DNA of 64,000 nucleotides from Tetradesmus obliquus (Eukaryota; Chlorophyta; Chlorophyceae; Sphaeropleales; Scenedesmaceae): contig CP126192.1 of the NCBI GenBank assembly GCA_030272155.1, forward strand, positions 964,501-1,028,500, read 5' to 3'. The notes beneath the pieces are model-generated. The model was not told the DNA's origin, ran no database searches, and worked only from the letters and a program-made list of their open reading frames with translations. The position numbers and the translations under genes were made by a program. Shown here piece by piece: positions 11,070 through 23,493 of the stretch. Position 1 is the first letter of the stretch; each line of letters starts with the position of its first letter.

Positions 11070-12866
11070 TCACTTTTGCAAGTAGTAATCTATGGTGTCA
11101 CCATCGTCCAAATCCAAGTCGTCAGCCGTCTCCTGGCCGCTCAGCTTGTCGCCATCTGGAGACAGGAACTTCTGCACAGCGCCCCAGCCCTGCTCCGCAG
11201 CGTAGCGCCTGAACCTGTCCAGCGCAGCAGCCAGCGGCTCGGAACGCTTCACGCGCACCGTCACATTGTCACAGCCCTCCGTCCTGAACGTCAGCGACAG
11301 CCTGGCGCCGTCCTCAGCATCGCCCGCATCAGTGGCTGCCCCTGCCGCTGCTGGTGCTGGTGCTGCTGCTGCTGTGCCGCTGTGCTGCTGCTGCTCGCCG
11401 CCAACTCCCTGCAGAATGCTGTCGATGTCATCAGGGTCAAAGGTGAGGTCCTCCACTTCAGCAGCAGCAGGCCTTGGCGGCATGCGCTGCACCGCCGGCT
11501 GCACCACCTCTGCTGGGGGAGGTGAGTGCAGGCCACATGCAGGAACAGCAGCAGCGAGTGTGATGAGCCCAGGGAGTGCAACAGCAAGCAGGTGCTGACG
11601 CCAGACGAACATCGTGCATGGAAAACAGCACGCCGCAAGCATGGACACCCCTGTTCACCATTGTCATTGCACGTCTATTGCATATGTGAGCCACATCTCG
11701 CAAGCTGGGCTACCAGTTGCTGTCCAGCATACAAGATTACAAATGTCATGTAACAAAAAATGGCAAGAAGAACAGATGACCAGTGCTGTTCCACACGGAC
11801 AGTACAGCTGCCTGCTGATGACATGCTGCAACGTTTGCCAAACATGCTTACCACTGCTCTGTTCACGCACTGACGCCATAGCATGCCCAGCCAGCAGCGA
11901 GCGGCACCGCACGCAATCAATGCTCGGCACATGTCACTGCTGCCCTGAGAGCTGACTGCCTGATCCTTCCTAGTCTGCTCTGCTTTTAAAGCTACAGGCT
12001 GCTGCTTTGGTGGCAAACAATAGCATGCTCAGCAAAACAGTAGGCAACTCACCCACTAAATCTTCTTCGTCCTCTTCTTCATCCTCTAGGCCTGCTGCTG
12101 CTGCCTCCTCAAGCTGCTGCCTCAGCGCAGCCTCGCGCTCGGCAGCCATGCGCGCCTGTTCACTCAGCACGCCAGCGCTGCAGTGCACGGCAGCAGCTGC
12201 CGCTGCCTGCATGGCTGCAGCTGCAGCTGCTGCAGGCTGACCCTGCGAGGGCTCATCGCTGTCCAGCAGCTCCACTGGGGAGCTGCTGCTCTGCTGGGCG
12301 CGCCTGGAGTGCCGCTGCGCCTGTGCTTGCTGCGCTTCAGGCTGCTGCTGTGCAGCCTGCTGCTTTGCTCGCTTGGCCGCTGCTGCTGTGATGATGGCTG
12401 CGATCTCGTCATCCTCGTCCAGCGCATCCTGCTCCTGCTCATCATCATCTGCGTCATCTGAAACAGCATGGCCCTGGCATCACAGTACAGGAGAAAGAGC
12501 AGCACTGATGTTCAATTTAATGAAACAGCCACTGATGAGCTTTAGCAGCCGTCCTTATTGAGCATGGCTACTCCCTGCAGCATATGCAGAGGAATCTCAC
12601 CCGCCTAGCCGGCACCGCCTGCCCACGTTTGCGCTTGGGCCGACCACGAGCAGGTGTTGGTTCTGAATCACTGTCTTCGTCCCAGTCTGCACATGGATGA
12701 CGTGAGTGAGCCCCGCAGGCATGGTGGCAATGCACTTGAACTGTGCTGCACAGCCACAGCACAGCACAGCACAGCAGCACCAAGAACACCAAGGACTCTA
12801 GCTCGCACCGGCGTCATCATCTGTGGGGACGGCTCCATTCACATCAGTATCCCATATTTCTGACAT
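11070..12866 (-). CDS. Rad60/ESC2-like protein with C-terminal SUMO-like domain
   Basis: Exons on the minus strand: 12866-12809 (MSEIWDTDVNG), 12686-12601, about 12457-12053 and 11512-11070, roughly 330 residues. The order is an acidic N-terminus, a basic cluster GRPKRKRG (likely NLS), a VELLDSDEP stretch resembling a SUMO-interacting motif, an Ala-rich and coiled acidic segment, then a C-terminal ubiquitin fold (LSLTFRTEG, VTVRVKRSEPL, KFLSPDGDKLSG, LDLDDGDTID). This is the layout of the Rad60-SLD family (yeast Esc2, fission yeast Rad60, NFATC2IP), nuclear proteins tying SUMO to replication-fork repair and silencing. Junctions 1-2 and 3-4 are in phase. The exon 2 donor (CGG|GTGAG at 12600) and the exon 3 acceptor (TTTCAG at 12458) are one base out of phase, so that junction is unresolved. 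Confidence 0.75.
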
Positions 12867-13225
12867 GCTGCGTTGACAGGAGCCGAATCTCTTCTTGGCA
12901 GCAGTTCTGCAGTGTTTGATCAGGTTTGCAGCATGCACTGTGAAGCAGCTTAAAAAACAATCGCAAAGAAATGAATTGTGCAACACAGTAGTAAGATCAC
13001 CCCGAAACACAGCTGTGCGTCGAGAAGCGCTCAAATTTGGGATGCAGGGCTTTGAGCGGGTCGACAACAGCGTCCGGAGTGCTACAGTGCTGCAAACGTG
13101 AAGGCGGCTTTTAAAATGCCTGTAAAAAAGATGAAAATGAAAATATAAGGCTTGCCCGGTGTCAACTTTACGTCGCCAGACAGGCCTTGCTGCTGCTGCG
13201 AGCAACGGCTTGAGCAACTGCAAAG
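12867..13225. promoter_or_regulatory. 359-bp divergent promoter (Rad60-like / SERRATE)
   Basis: The two start codons at 12866 (-) and 13226 (+) face away from each other across 359 bases, so both promoters must lie here or overlap the 5' exons. On the plus strand an AT-rich patch with a TATA-like ATATAA at 13143-13148 sits about 80 bases before the SERRATE start codon. Co-regulation is possible but is only an inference. Confidence 0.55.
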
Positions 13226-15943
13226 ATGAACAGAGGACGTGCACACAGGTGCTGATGCAATGACATGTGGCAGCCCACGTTGCTGAGTAGTTTTCAGCTG
13301 CAGCTGTGGCTCTTCGCATTGTAGCTGAGTTACCACTACATTTTTTTCTGCTGGGTTCGTTGTATATACAGCCCATTACCACCTCCTCGGGAGCCAAAGG
13401 CGGGGACAGAGCGGGCATACGGCAGGGATGACCGGCCTATGCCTAGAGGGGGCCCCCCGCCTCCTAGGAGGCGCAGGTCGCCGAGCCCCAGGGGCAGGGG
13501 GCCCAGCCCTGGGCCCTACAAGCGGCACAGGAGGGAGGACGAGTACTATGAAAGGCAGTGAGTGCAGGGCAGCACTAGCAGCCACATAGGCACCAGCAGA
13601 ACGTCCGAGCAGCAGCAGCAGCAGCAGCAGGAGCAGCAGCAGCAGGCCATACATTTGCTGCAGCTGCACCTCCTCTGCTTACGCAGCTTTGCCACCTATG
13701 ATTATCGTAGTTTTTATTGTACGTGTGCAATGATGGCAGCTGCTGTGCAGCGCAGTGCACTGGAAGCCTGGCAACTACAATCACCATGGATGGCATAGCT
13801 GGGTGGCAGTATTTGGCGCGCTACTGTGCACTGGTATAGGCTGCTCAGCATAGTTTGTTGCAGTACACGACCCAAGTGACTTCGTGGCAGCCTGGCATGC
13901 CGTGTTGCGCCGCGGCTGGTGCATGATCGTGCCTGCAGCTCAGTGCGCATGCCTGTGCTCACCTGTGCAGTGACCGCTATGGCAGCCCCAGGCGTCACCG
14001 CTCGCCCGAGTACGGCAGGGGCGGGTATGACGCGCCCTACGACGACTTCTATCATCAGCCACCACCCCCGCCCAAGTGAGTGGCCGCAGCAGATGCATCA
14101 GCATTGCCTGACAGTACAGCAGCAGCTGCTGCCAGGCATGCTTTGTCATGCAGTTGGATGCAGATCGTGGATGCCAAAGCGCAGTGCACCCAGCTATGAT
14201 GGCCTGCAGCAGTCATGAAGCAGCTGCAGCACTTGTGTTGACACTAAATCTGTCATCAAACACTCATGCTGCACGTGCGTGCAGGCGTGGCGACGAGCGT
14301 GGCGGTGGCGGTGGCGGCGGCGGGCCTGGCGCTGGCGAGCCTCGCTCCTTCAAGCGCTTCCTGATGGAGGACGTGCCCGACAGCGTGAGCCCCGTGGAGG
14401 CGCAGGCGCTGTACGAGCAGTACCTCACCGCGCACTTTGGCGACCAGCTGCGCGCGCGCTTTGAGCAGGAGAAGACGATGGACAGGTGCGCGCAGAGGTT
14501 GCAGGATGCTGACTGGTGCACCGTGCTGGATGCTATGCACAGTGGCTGGAAGGGTTGCCAACCAGTGCAATTGTTTGGAGTTTGCAGGATTTGCCAGCTG
14601 TGTGAGTTGCTTGCACTGTTTGGTGCATGTGTGTTGTGCTCACTGCATAGTCTCTTCTAGCAGGTATCATTGCTGCGAGCATGCACCTGCCTAGATCGCT
14701 ACCCTGGCATGGCGTCTGCCTCATGGCCTGGTTTGCTCCGTTGCTGTGTTTGTGGGCTGCAGCGTCCGCGCCGCCTTCCACCCTGCCGCCTTTGAGTCGT
14801 CGCTGGCGCGCCACAAGGAGGAGGCAGCAGCAGCAGCGCAGGTGCTGGCGGCAGACATACGTGACGGCCGCTACGACCCCGCGCGGCCTGACTTCAACCA
14901 GGGCCAGCTGGACCCCGCGGCAGAGGCGGCAGGTGAGGAGAAGAGGCGGCTGCCAGGGCGCTTGTGCTTGCTCACACAGACAGCAGTGCCGCTTTGCATG
15001 TGCGTGCTCTTAGCAGTGTATGCGCTGGCCGTGCTGTGGCTGCAGTTGAGCTGGCTGCAGATGTTGCCTCTGCTGCCGTTTTTCTTAACCGGTTGTGCAA
15101 TTCGCTGTCCATGTACGTTGCCGCTGCAGAGGACGGCAGTGCGCCTGTTGCGCCGCCGCCTGGGCCTGAGGGCCCTGTGGGGCTGTGGAGGCCTGAGCGC
15201 GTGGCGGCCGACTACCGCGCCGCCAAGCGGCTGGTGGCGCTGCTGGACCACCAGCGGGGGCTGCACCTGGCAGACAACCCACTGCTGCCGGCAGCAGCTG
15301 GCGCAGGCGAGGGAGAGGCAGGCGAGGCGGCAGCGGGTGAGCGCAGCAGCAGAAGTGGTGGTGCTGGTGTGGTGGAGTTTGGTAATTGTACTTGTGGAAC
15401 AGCAGCATTGCTGGGGTGGCCTGCAGCAGTGCAGCTTGTGTTTTGCAGGAGTCAGTATGCTTGCATGGTGCTTGGATGGTGCAGCTGTTCAGCTGCTGCA
15501 GGAATTTGCTCTGCTGGCATGCTTGCAGGATGAAGCTCACAGCCATTGGCAGTGTATGTTTGGAGCGCATCTATATGCAACTTGTCGTCACCTGCCGCAG
15601 CACTGAGTCACATTGTTTTGTGTGCCTTTTCCTTGCAGATGGCGAGGGCGCTGCTGCCGCCGCAAGCGGTGCCGAGCCCGACGCTGCGCTGGCTGCCGTG
15701 CTGGCCGAGGCTGAGGGTGAGGCAGGGGCCCCAGAGGGCGAGGAGGCGCTGCAGGAGCGGCTGGGGCAGCTGGACCTGCTGCTGACGTGGCTGTGGCGCG
15801 TGCACGGCCTGGACTACTACGGCGGCCGCGAGCTGCTGCTGGAGGCGGAGTATGCTGACAGGGCGGCGGCCGCGCGCACCGTGCGGGGCCCGCGGCCCGA
15901 GGAGGGCGAGGAGCAGGACGAGGAGGAAGGTGAGGCGGGCTGC

Positions 15944-15976
<33 letters not shown>

Positions 15977-18894
15977 GGCTAGAGTGGGACCAGGGCAGGA
16001 GGCAGCTCGGCGGCTGCCAGCATTTGTCTTTGGCGCCTGTGCTGGCTGTTCTGTTATCATGCTTGCACTAAGCGTGTGTCTGCCCCCTCCTGCTGCCTTG
16101 CTGCTGGGCCTGCAGCCAAGGTGGATGCTGCTGACCTGGCGGAGCGCGTGGACAGCGTGTGGGCGGCGCGCATGGAGGGGCCAGACCCGCTGCTGGCCGG
16201 CTGCCAGCGCGAGGAGGTGCGGGGAGGGATGAGGCAGTCGCAGCGGGAGTCACAGCATTGCTGATTGCATGGCGACAGCGAGCAGCTGGCGCTGCAGGAT
16301 GGTAGATCAGGGGCACGGCTGCAGTGCTTATGGATGGTAGATCAGGGGCACGGCTGCAGTGCTTATGGATGGTAGATCAGGGGCACGGCTGCAGTGCTTA
16401 TGCTGGCAGCTGGTTGGCTGCTGGTGTGGAATGCATGCCAGGTTAGAGCAACGGACCAGACGACAGGTCACTGGTATGCATATCGCGTTTGCGGCAGAGT
16501 CTTAGTTGCAGTACGTGACATTTCTGCTGCTGCTGTTGTTCCTGCTGCTGGTTTGCTGCTGCACAGATTGAGAAGCGGCTTGAGGACTACCTTGAGTCAC
16601 AAATCAAGATGGAGAACGAAAAGAAGTAAGTGCGCTGAGCTCCTGCGCTAGCAGGCATTGCACGCGCTGGTGCTGCTGGCTGCATGCTCTGCTGGCATTG
16701 CGTGCTTTGCATGTGCAGCTGGTGCAGTGCATGTGCTCCCTGGCAGGCTGCTGCTGTGCTTGTGCTTGCCGCTCATGTAGCAGGTACGCTGTTGGCGCGG
16801 CCTTACCGCCTGCTGCAAGGACTGTGCGCTGCTGATTACGCAAGTAGCCTGTGCTCTGCCACACGACACAGCATCATGACAAAGCACATCTGCTATGGCT
16901 GTCTTACGTCGCGACACACCATGCAAGCTTGAGTTGACTCACCACACCCCTCAACTGCACACAGCGCTGTCAAGGCAGCTCAAGATCTGGCAATGGCATT
17001 CAGGCACAACTGTCACACCACCCATGCGACCGCTGGGAAGTCCTTTTGACCAGTCAAGGATTCTGTCACATCCGTCTTGCAGCTGTTGCTGGCTCTGTGT
17101 GCTCGACTTCAGGCAGCCTGACAAGTAGCTTAGACCTGTTTACTAGAGGCGTACTAGAGCAGCAACAGCATCCACTGCTCAAAGCCTAGCTGGAGAGGCA
17201 GCGGTTGACTTAGCTATACAAGCTCACTGCCAAGGCCACTGCCACATCTGTTGCCCTGCGCGTTAGCAGACAGCTACGAGCACCACAAAACCAGGCACCT
17301 GCTTGCAGACACGCTGCTGGTTGACACATTACACTTGACATAGCACTGCAGCTTGAGCGTGTAGAGCCATGGTTGGCTTGGGCTTTCTGTCTAGACACCT
17401 TGATGCTGAAGCATGGCAGCAGTTAGCTGGGAGTGCAGCATTTTAGCTTCACACGGTGCTGCTGGACGCCACCCATCACCTGGTATCGCGCTGTGGCCTG
17501 AGGCTTCTACGTGTTGCTACCTGAATGTTTGCAGCATGCCTCGTGTGCTTGTGTGTGTTGCATTAGCTGTCTTGAGGTGTTCAAGCACAGTGATGCATGT
17601 TCAACCTGCTGAGACAGCACACTGGTGCGCTTATCTGACAGCTTGCAGCCACTTGATCAATGCACTGCACCAGCTGTCTCGCTGCTAAGCGCCGTGTTGT
17701 CTTCCGCCGGCTTCTGCTGTGTGCTGCAGGTGGGGCAGCACCTTCAGCAACAAGTTCTTCCTGGAGAAGCGCTTCGTGGTGAAGCACATCCAGAACAAGC
17801 ACGGCCACAAGCTGGACGAGCAGCGCGACGTCATCCGCGACGACCTCTACTGGCTGGCCTATGAGGCAGCCAACAAGGCCAAGCACGCCGCGGCGCGCGC
17901 GGAGGCCAAGCAGCGCGAGAGTGCAGCGCGCGTGGGCGCGGTTGCCGGCGCTGAGCCTGACGCGCACATGGCTGAGGCGGGCGGGCACGGCGGCGATTGG
18001 CAGGTGCGTATGGGCAGCACGTGGACAAGGGGTTGGGCTCGGCTGATCATCTGGGGGTTGATTGTGTTTATTGTGTTCTTTGATACCTTGATAGACATTG
18101 GCAGCAATGTCACACCCCAGCAGCAGCGTCACACCCCAGACTGGGAGAGTTTGTACATGTGTCTAGGTGGCTGGGAGCGCCAGTGTGTGAGCAGTGCGCA
18201 CTGTCTAGCAGATTAGCCTGCGTGCATCAACTGCTGCCTGCATGCTGCTGCACTGCTACTTCTGCGGCCACAAGTTTGCTCACCTGGCCATTGCCTATGC
18301 TGCCTCGCCTACTGCTACCGCCAGGAGGGCTATGAAGGTGAGGAGGGCTTCGCGGCAGCAGCAGCAGCATCAGGCGGCCGCGGTGCGCCAGGCAGGCTGG
18401 GCCCCATGCGCGGCCGTGGCGGGCGCATGGCAGGCATGGGCCGTGGCGGCCGTGGGGCGCCTGCCGCTGGCGGCATGGAGGGCATGGCCGGGGCGGGCGG
18501 GCTGCTGGGCGGGCTGCCGCTGATCGACCCGTCCATGATGATGATGGGCGGCATGGGCGGCCTGCCGGGCCCCATCATCCTGCCTGGGCCCGGCATGGGC
18601 CTGCCTGGCATGCCGGGCGGCATGGCCATGGGCCCCATGCTGCTGGACCCCTCCATGATGGCGGGCGGCGAGCTGGGCGGCATGCCGCTGTTCATCCCCG
18701 CACCCGGCGGCGGCCGCGGCATGCGCGGCGGCATGGGCGGGCGCGGGCGGGGCGGCATGATGGGCGGGCGCGGGCGGCTGGGCATGTCTGCGCCGCCCGG
18801 CACCAAGCTGGAGGGCCCCGGCTACCTGAAGCACTACTACGACCTGGACGCGCCCGCACACAACAGGGCCGTGCTGGACTACGGCGACCTGTGA
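13226..18894 (+). CDS. SE: SERRATE/ARS2 RNA-processing factor
   Basis: Eleven exons join in frame to 728 residues: 13226-13248, 13372-13557, 13971-14075, 14285-14485, 14763-14932, 15130-15336, 15639-15929, 16116-16216, 16567-16625, 17730-18003, 18325-18894. The order is an Arg/Pro/Ser-rich N-terminus; the SERRATE/ARS2 N-domain (RSFKRFLMED, ALYEQYLTAHFGDQ, VRAAFHPAAFE); a middle region with QLDLLLTWLWRVHGLDYYGG; the finger-region segment FVVKHIQNKHGHK; a Gly/Met-rich segment; and the family's C-terminal tail YYDLDAP...VLDYGDL. In animals and plants this protein links the nuclear cap-binding complex to microRNA processing, splicing and RNA turnover. Arabidopsis SE is of similar size. The 23-base first exon is inferred: it is the only nearby ATG that joins in phase through a good donor (CACAG|GTGCTG). 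Confidence 0.88.
16297..16401 (+). repeat. 35-bp tandem repeat, 3 copies, in a SERRATE intron
   Basis: Three near-identical 35-base units (core GGATGGTAGATCAGGGGCAC) lie in the intron between exons 8 and 9. Each unit contains a CTGCAG motif. It has no coding role. Confidence 0.85.
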
Positions 18895-20805
18895 GGGCCG
18901 GCCAGGCTGCAACTGCGCGCATCTGGGGGCGCCGTGTGACCTGAGGCTGTTTTAACAAGGCGTGGCTGCCAGTTGTGAACGCAAGAGGGTTCACAACATG
19001 CTTCCTTGTTCTTGGCAGTGGCGCCGGCAAGCGTGTTGGGTGCTCAGCACAAGCTGTGGCATGTAGTGTGTTGCTTAGTTTGTGAGCCTGTGTGTCACAT
19101 GTGTGGGGCATGTGATGCTGCAGCAATGAAACATCTGTTGGGCTTTTGGGGAAGGCACTTCAAGTTGTATGTACATGCGCCAGTCAGCTTATCTGTCAGC
19201 CCAACCTACCACCAGATGTGTACAGAGGTAGGGTGGCTATTATGCTGCAGCACATGTGGACAATGGCTCAGGCATACGCTCGCCACAACGTGCTGTGCAT
19301 CCATGCAAATGCTGCAGCTCATGATGGGCTGTGGAGCTGCGCAGCCAAGTGTTGATTAACAATCGCTCGTGGCAGTTTTTTTCCTGGGTCCTCGTATGGC
19401 ATGCACCATAGTACTTGGGTGTTGCTGTTGTTGACCTCGACGCGCTACGCAGCATGCCGACGTGTTGCAATTGTCAACGCAGTTTGCCGCTTTGTCTTGT
19501 ATCATGCTCCTTTTCATGGTGCAGGCCGGCTGTTGACACTGGTTTCTTGAACCCAGCCTCATCATAAGCACACGAGCATTGGTAACCTGATCTTTTGGTT
19601 GCAACAAGGATGGTTCAATGATGAGTACCGCTCCCAACCCAGCTGCAGCCCACCTATCACATTGAATCAAAGGCGTGCGCACCTAGTGGTAGGCGCTAGC
19701 GGGCCTGCTTGTGCTAATCCTCGTCCAAAAACCACCAAGTGGAGCTCAAGGGAACGGTTCCCTGTCTGCGACAGACACATCCACAGCTGCATCTCAACCA
19801 CACAATCACACATTTGCTGTGGAACAGAGCCACGCTGTACAACTGCACATTCTATGCCCAAATGCATCTGTCTAAACCTGCCTGTGCACGCCATGATACT
19901 TCTGCATGTGAGTACGCATTATGTTGCATTGTGTTTGCAATGTGTGACCTGCAACTCTTTATGCTGTGCAGCCTAGCGCCCTTTGCTCAGACCACGCCCA
20001 GCGACCCAGCTCAGCGCTGCCATGCCGCATCACACACCAGCCACTCCCCAATTAAGCAATCGCACAATGAACCTGACAGTCAATCTTCCGTCAGGTCGAC
20101 AATGCTGTCATTAGCAACACCAGGAGCGGCGCGTTGTGCAGCATGCCGCTGCTGCGCCTGCTGCCTCACATGGTTCCACCTCCCCATGAACGCTTCAGCA
20201 TCAACAGGCATTGCACACAAAAAAACAGGCATTGCTGCTGCCGCCGCCGCCGCCGCCGCCGCGGCAGGCGGTTGGAGCTGTGCAGCAACCTGATGCTGCG
20301 CCCCTGCCCCTGCTGCAGCTATTCAGAGTCTGCCTCATCATTGACGATGACGAGCAACATCGTCAGTAGATGGTGACGCATCAGTGGCAGCAGCAGCAGC
20401 GAGTAACACTTGCATGACAGTGGTCTGCTAAAGCATAACTCAGAGCGTATGTAGCGGGGCCTCTGTGCATTGGACATCATTGTGGACATCATACAATGTT
20501 GTCATCGCAGGCTGTACATGCGACTTCTGCTGTATGCTGTGTGTACAAGTTTGTACACGCTTGCACACATCATGCAAAAAACACTTTGTTCAGTGCTTTG
20601 CTGCATGCACACGGGCTGTAACCCATGCAACAGGCAAGCATTGGCCTGGAATGCCAATTAGCACCACAACGCTAAGGCATCAAACAGGGTTGCCCTAGGT
20701 ATGCATAAGTTACTGCCACCAATACACGCAGTACAAGCATTCAGCGTCTCAGCAGCAGCCGTAACATGCTGCAGGGACCCCGCCGGCCCACACAGCGGCC
20801 AAGCC
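18895..20805. other. convergent intergenic region, no gene seen
   Basis: This lies between the stop codons of SERRATE (+) and the giant gene (-), so it holds both 3' UTRs. Open frames are short and featureless. A (GCC)n run occurs at about 20238-20266. No exact TGTAA close to the SERRATE stop codon was noticed. Confidence 0.5.
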
Positions 20806-21572
20806 TCAGTCCACCTCCATGCCATCCTCCTCATCCTCATCAGCGTCGTCAGCGCTGCTGCTGCCCTCCTCATCACTGGCGCTCTCACTTTCCTCCTCCT
20901 CACCATCCTCAACTCCATCGCCAGCCTGCCCACCGCTGTCGTCCACCGACTGCTGCTCCTCGGCCTCCTCGCCCTCCTCATCGGTGAGGAAGCTGTCGGC
21001 CTCATACTCGTCATCAGCCAGGTCGCCCGGCAGCTGCGTGCCGTCAGGCGGCAGGCCGTCCAGAAAGCCCTCCGGCCACTCGTCTGGCCAGTCCAGCCCG
21101 TCATCCCAGTCGTCAACTGCTGCTGCTGCTGCAGCAGCAGCGCTAGGGCCGAGAGGCACTGGCGCAGGACTGCAGGTGGCAGGGCAGCAGCACAGGCAGC
21201 AGCAACAGCAGCAGACAAGTCAGCTGGTGATATATCATGTTTAATTGCACTGCAAGGAGCAGAAGTGTGCACTAGGGTACTGCCACTTGCTGTTTCAGCT
21301 GCTTGGGCCCCAGCTGCGCCAGCCACACGCCAGCCCTCGCTGCAGCTCACCTAGCAGCCGCTGCCGCCTGCTGCGTGCGCTGCTGGCGCTGGCTGCTGTG
21401 CTGCGCCTCCGCCTGCTGCAGGTGCTGGCGCCGTGCGCGCAGCCGCAGGAAGCCCGGCAGCGCAGTGTCAGGGCTGGCGGGGCGCGGCAGCGGGCCGTCG
21501 CCCCAGCTCTCGCTGGCGCTGGCATCGTCCGGCTTGATGAAGCCGGCGCGTCCGCGCTCCCGCCGCTGCCCT

Positions 21573-21633
<61 letters not shown>

Positions 21634-23447
21634 CCGACGCTGCCGCAGCAGGGGCAGCTGCGCCAGCAGCAGCAGCAGCACTGTCGCCATCTTCTTTGCT
21701 GCTGCCGCCTCCTGATGAGCCCTCGTCTTCATCACTGCTGACGTCAGCAGAGCTGCTTTCCTCTGAGCTGCCGTTGCTGCTGCCGCTCTCACTGCTGCTG
21801 TTGCTGTTTGGCTGGCTGTATTCTGACAGCAGCTCACTGCCCTGCTGCTCCCCTTCCTCATCCTCCTCATCTCCCTCCTCATCCTCGCTGCTGCCGGCCT
21901 CCTCAGCGGCCACGTCAAGGAAGCGGCGCGCAGCCTTGGGCAAGGCAGGTGCGCGCCGCCGGCGTGCAACAGCACCAGCAGCAGCCTGCACAGCAAGAGG
22001 CAGCAGGGCAGGCGGGCAGGCAAATAAGGCGTGTCACTCAGCTGCGTACTGGGGCATGCTGACGCCTTTCAAGCAAACCTGCAGCAAGGAGCGTCAGAGC
22101 TGACGCCCATGCAACTAGTTATAGTTGCTTTGTAGCCGTGCCGTCCCTCAGGTGCATCAAGGTTTAGGTGCATGCCGCAGCTCAAGGCCGTGCCTGCAGT
22201 GCAGCGGATGCCAGTACCCACACACCACGCCTGCCCTGCTGCCATTTGCTGTGCAGGCTGTTGAAGCTTACCCCCACTGCGCTGCTCACCTGCTGCACTG
22301 CATCGCTGTCCTGGTCGTCGCTGTCACCAGCCGCCTGCTGCTCCGCCTGACCCTCACTGTCACTGAGCAGCACCTGCTGCCGGCCACGGCGCCTGCCAGC
22401 AGCAGCAGGGGCAGCAGCAGCAGCAGCAGCGGGCCGGTCCTCGCTGCTGTCAGCCAGCTCAGGCTCCTCGCCGTTCTCCTCTGCGCTGCTGCTGCTGCTG
22501 CTTGTGTCTGTGTCAGGCTCATCACTGCTGCTGATGGTGATGCTGCTGCTGGCAGCCTGCTGGGCGGCCTGCGGGGCAGCTCCACCTGCACAGGCAGACA
22601 GCCAGGCCAGGCAGGGCTCAGCAGCGCACACATGCCACGAGGGGAAAGGCATGCCCTCAGCGGCGGTGGGAAGGGTGACTGTTCCCAGGCCCCATCCGAA
22701 AGACTTTGCTTCAATGCTTTGAGGCATGTTTTGCCAGATACGCACACTGCCTGCATCAAGCCGCAGAGCCAGTAGGCTGGTGGAGGCACCACCTGCTGCC
22801 ATTGCCCCGGCTGATCCGATACAGCCGCTGATATTCTAAGCACACAGGCACACATATGCTTGATTTGTCATGTAGTGAGCTGTGTTTCATACGGGTCCTG
22901 CACGCCCACCTGCTGCATTGTTGACTTGTTGACCGGCAGGACGACCCGACCCCACAGCCACCGCTTTGGCAGGCTGGCGAGCACCACCAGTGCCGGCAGC
23001 GGGGTCAGCAGCAGCAGCAGCAGCAGGGTCTGAGTCGCTGCTGCGCTGGTCATCTTCTTCAGATGAAGACGGCTCACTGCTGCTGGTTTCCTCGCTGCTG
23101 CTGGAGCTAGCGGCGCTGCTGCTGGAGCTAGCGGCGCTGCTGCCGTCGCTGTTCTCACTGCTGCTGTCACTGCCGCTGTCACTGCTGGTGTCGCTGCTGG
23201 AATTGTTGCCTGCCAGTGGTGCCATGCCAGCATTGCCAACACGCACGTCCTGCTGTGGCTGGTGTTGCGGCTGCTGGGGTTGTGGCGGCAGAGGAGCTGC
23301 TGCTGCAGGCGCAGGCTCGCCTTCAGACCCAGAGGCGTCCCCGCTGCTGCTGCTGCTGCCGCCGCCCTCATCACTATCGTCATCCTCGCTGGAGCTTGAG
23401 GCATCAGAGCTGCTGGAGCTGGACTCCTTGCTGCTGCTGTCCTCGTC

Positions 23448-23493
<46 letters not shown>

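Noticed and set aside
19739..20293. 184-codon open frame between SERRATE and the giant gene
   Set aside because: It is Cys/His/Ala-rich without a domain and ends in a (GCC)n run. It lies where both 3' UTRs are expected.
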